Part shown: positions 58,066 to 58,806 of the stretch, piece by piece | Position numbering within the stretch: position 1 is the first letter of the stretch | Layout: the number at the start of each line of letters is the position of its first letter | Source of the DNA: Candidatus Heteroruminococcus faecigallinarum | GTDB lineage: Bacteria > Bacillota > Clostridia > Oscillospirales > Ruminococcaceae | Length of the DNA: 58,806 bases | Assembly (NCBI GenBank): GCA_904387055.1 | Contig: CAJFKV010000008.1 | Location: 1-58,806, forward strand | Direction of reading: 5' to 3' | Notes under the pieces: model-generated | Told to the model about the DNA's origin: nothing | The model's input: the letters and a program-made list of their open reading frames with translations, nothing else | Databases searched by the model: none | Program-made: the position numbers and the translations under genes

Positions 58066-58806
58066 TTATTCTTTTTTTATTACTGGTATCCAAATTTCAC
58101 TGTATGCGTAGTTGGGCTTTTCTTCGTCCATTTTTGTAAACGAGAAAGAAAACGACTCTGCCAGTTCATAATCTGCCGTCATAAACCATTCGGAATAGAT
58201 TCTTGCCATTGTATCCTGCAAAGTAAACGGGAATATTCCTTCATTTGGAAAAACTGCCCATGTATGAGCTTTAACAGGGAATGTGTCCAGATTACTGCTA
58301 ATGTCATTTTTAGTTGTTAAAACTCCAATTAAATGCGTCAATTCTCCAGCTTCTTCAAGAAAGTTCGTATCTGATTCATAGGAAACATTTACAGTTTCGT
58401 ATGGCTCAATATTTTGTAACTGGTGCATTTCCTCTTTCTGCTCCTGTGTTATGCTTTGTGCCAGTTCCAAAATAGCGTTGTTTACCCCCTCAAATTGTAA
58501 CGGCACTCGTTTACTAACACCTGCAAACGTAAAAGCTGGTTTTTCAACAATTTTATATTCCATCAAAGTTCCTCCTTTCATAGTCACAACAAATTGTAAT
58601 TTTTGGCATGATTTACACTGTTTCAACTTTGCGACTTGTGACGGTAAGATACCGCTCCATTTTTTAAATGCACGTGTAAACCCGTCTACGGATTGATACC
58701 CATATTTATAAGCGACATCTGTTACCTGCGCCCCCTGCAACAATTCTTTGTTAGCTTCTGAAAGTCGTCTGTTTTTTACATACTCATTCAGCGTCATATT
58801 GGTAAG
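58066..58806 (-). CDS. AraC-family regulator with GyrI-like effector domain (5' part outside the window)
   Basis: The frame runs to the right edge, so the N-terminus is missing. What is visible begins with the second HTH of an AraC domain (MTLNEYVKNRRLSEANKELL, VTDVAYKYGYQSVDGFTRAFKKW), a short linker with a Cys-x-x-Cys, then a GyrI/BmrR-like ligand-binding domain (EYKIVEKPAFTFAGVSKRVP to YAYSEIWIPVIK). DNA here is AT-rich compared with the rest, so it may be acquired. Typical role: drug or small-molecule response. Confidence 0.9.
   Translation of the reverse strand, partial: LTNMTLNEYVKNRRLSEANKELLQGAQVTDVAYKYGYQSVDGFTRAFKKWSGILPSQVAKLKQCKSCQKLQFVVTMKGGTLMEYKIVEKPAFTFAGVSKRVPLQFEGVNNAILELAQSITQEQKEEMHQLQNIEPYETVNVSYESDTNFLEEAGELTHLIGVLTTKNDISSNLDTFPVKAHTWAVFPNEGIFPFTLQDTMARIYSEWFMTADYELAESFSFSFTKMDEEKPNYAYSEIWIPVIKKE

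Overview
The window looks like chromosome from a GC-rich, endospore-forming anaerobic Clostridium relative, most like the Oscillospiraceae (Flavonifractor / Lawsonibacter / Oscillibacter type). The reasons are the gene order of housekeeping blocks (glmU-prs-pth-mfd-prsA-like; rimP-nusA-rnpM-ylxQ-infB-rbfA-truB-ribF-rpsO-pnp), strong AAAGGAG-type ribosome binding sites, sigma-A promoters, a T-box leader, a CIRCE element, a SpoVM microprotein, a desulfoferrodoxin and a pyruvate phosphate dikinase. Species cannot be read from the sequence. No rRNA, CRISPR array, insertion sequence or prophage was seen.

Layout. 0-4 kb: end of an unknown gene, a CarD-family operon, superoxide reductase, then pyridoxal kinase with an ECF transporter S component. 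4.0-5.2 kb: small-protein cluster ending in spoVM, facing an orphan T-box leader that reads into about 100 nt of non-coding DNA and a terminator. 5.3-7.3 kb: small membrane protein and two paralogous lipoproteins. 7.4-12.8 kb: a TetM/EF-G-like GTPase fused to a Rae1/YacP-type nuclease domain, then ppdK convergent. 13.0-21.4 kb: glmU, prs, pth, mfd and a PrsA-like lipoprotein. 21.7-23.6 kb: SGNH hydrolase / DUF4358 / membrane protein operon. 24 kb: tRNA-Leu(GAG). 24.3-28.3 kb: complete fructose PTS operon (DeoR-type repressor, fruK, EIIABC, HPr-like protein) with a four-copy 10-bp operator. 28.7-33.4 kb: CPBP protease, LTA-synthase-like sulfatase, DUF362 protein, Hsp20 under CIRCE control. 33.7-37.2 kb: a GntR/FCD regulator between a trans-sulfuration enzyme and an unusual IlvC, whose promoters carry the same operator at the same place. 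37.4-48.4 kb: alkyltransferase-like protein and the translation/RNA operon ending in pnp. 48.5-49.6 kb: AT-rich two-gene secreted/membrane cassette. 49.9-54.6 kb: CNNM/CBS protein, proB, proA, membrane protein, acylphosphatase. 54.7-58.8 kb: minus-strand metabolic genes and a partial AraC-type regulator in AT-rich DNA.

The parts most worth following up are the GTPase-Rae1 fusion (ribosome-bound mRNA cleavage), the orphan T-box, the FCD-regulator regulon with an IlvC that lacks its usual His motif, the promoter that fires directly into a terminator upstream of the sulfatase gene, and the AT-rich secreted-protein cassette. Functions come from recognised motifs and synteny; no database search or folding program was run.
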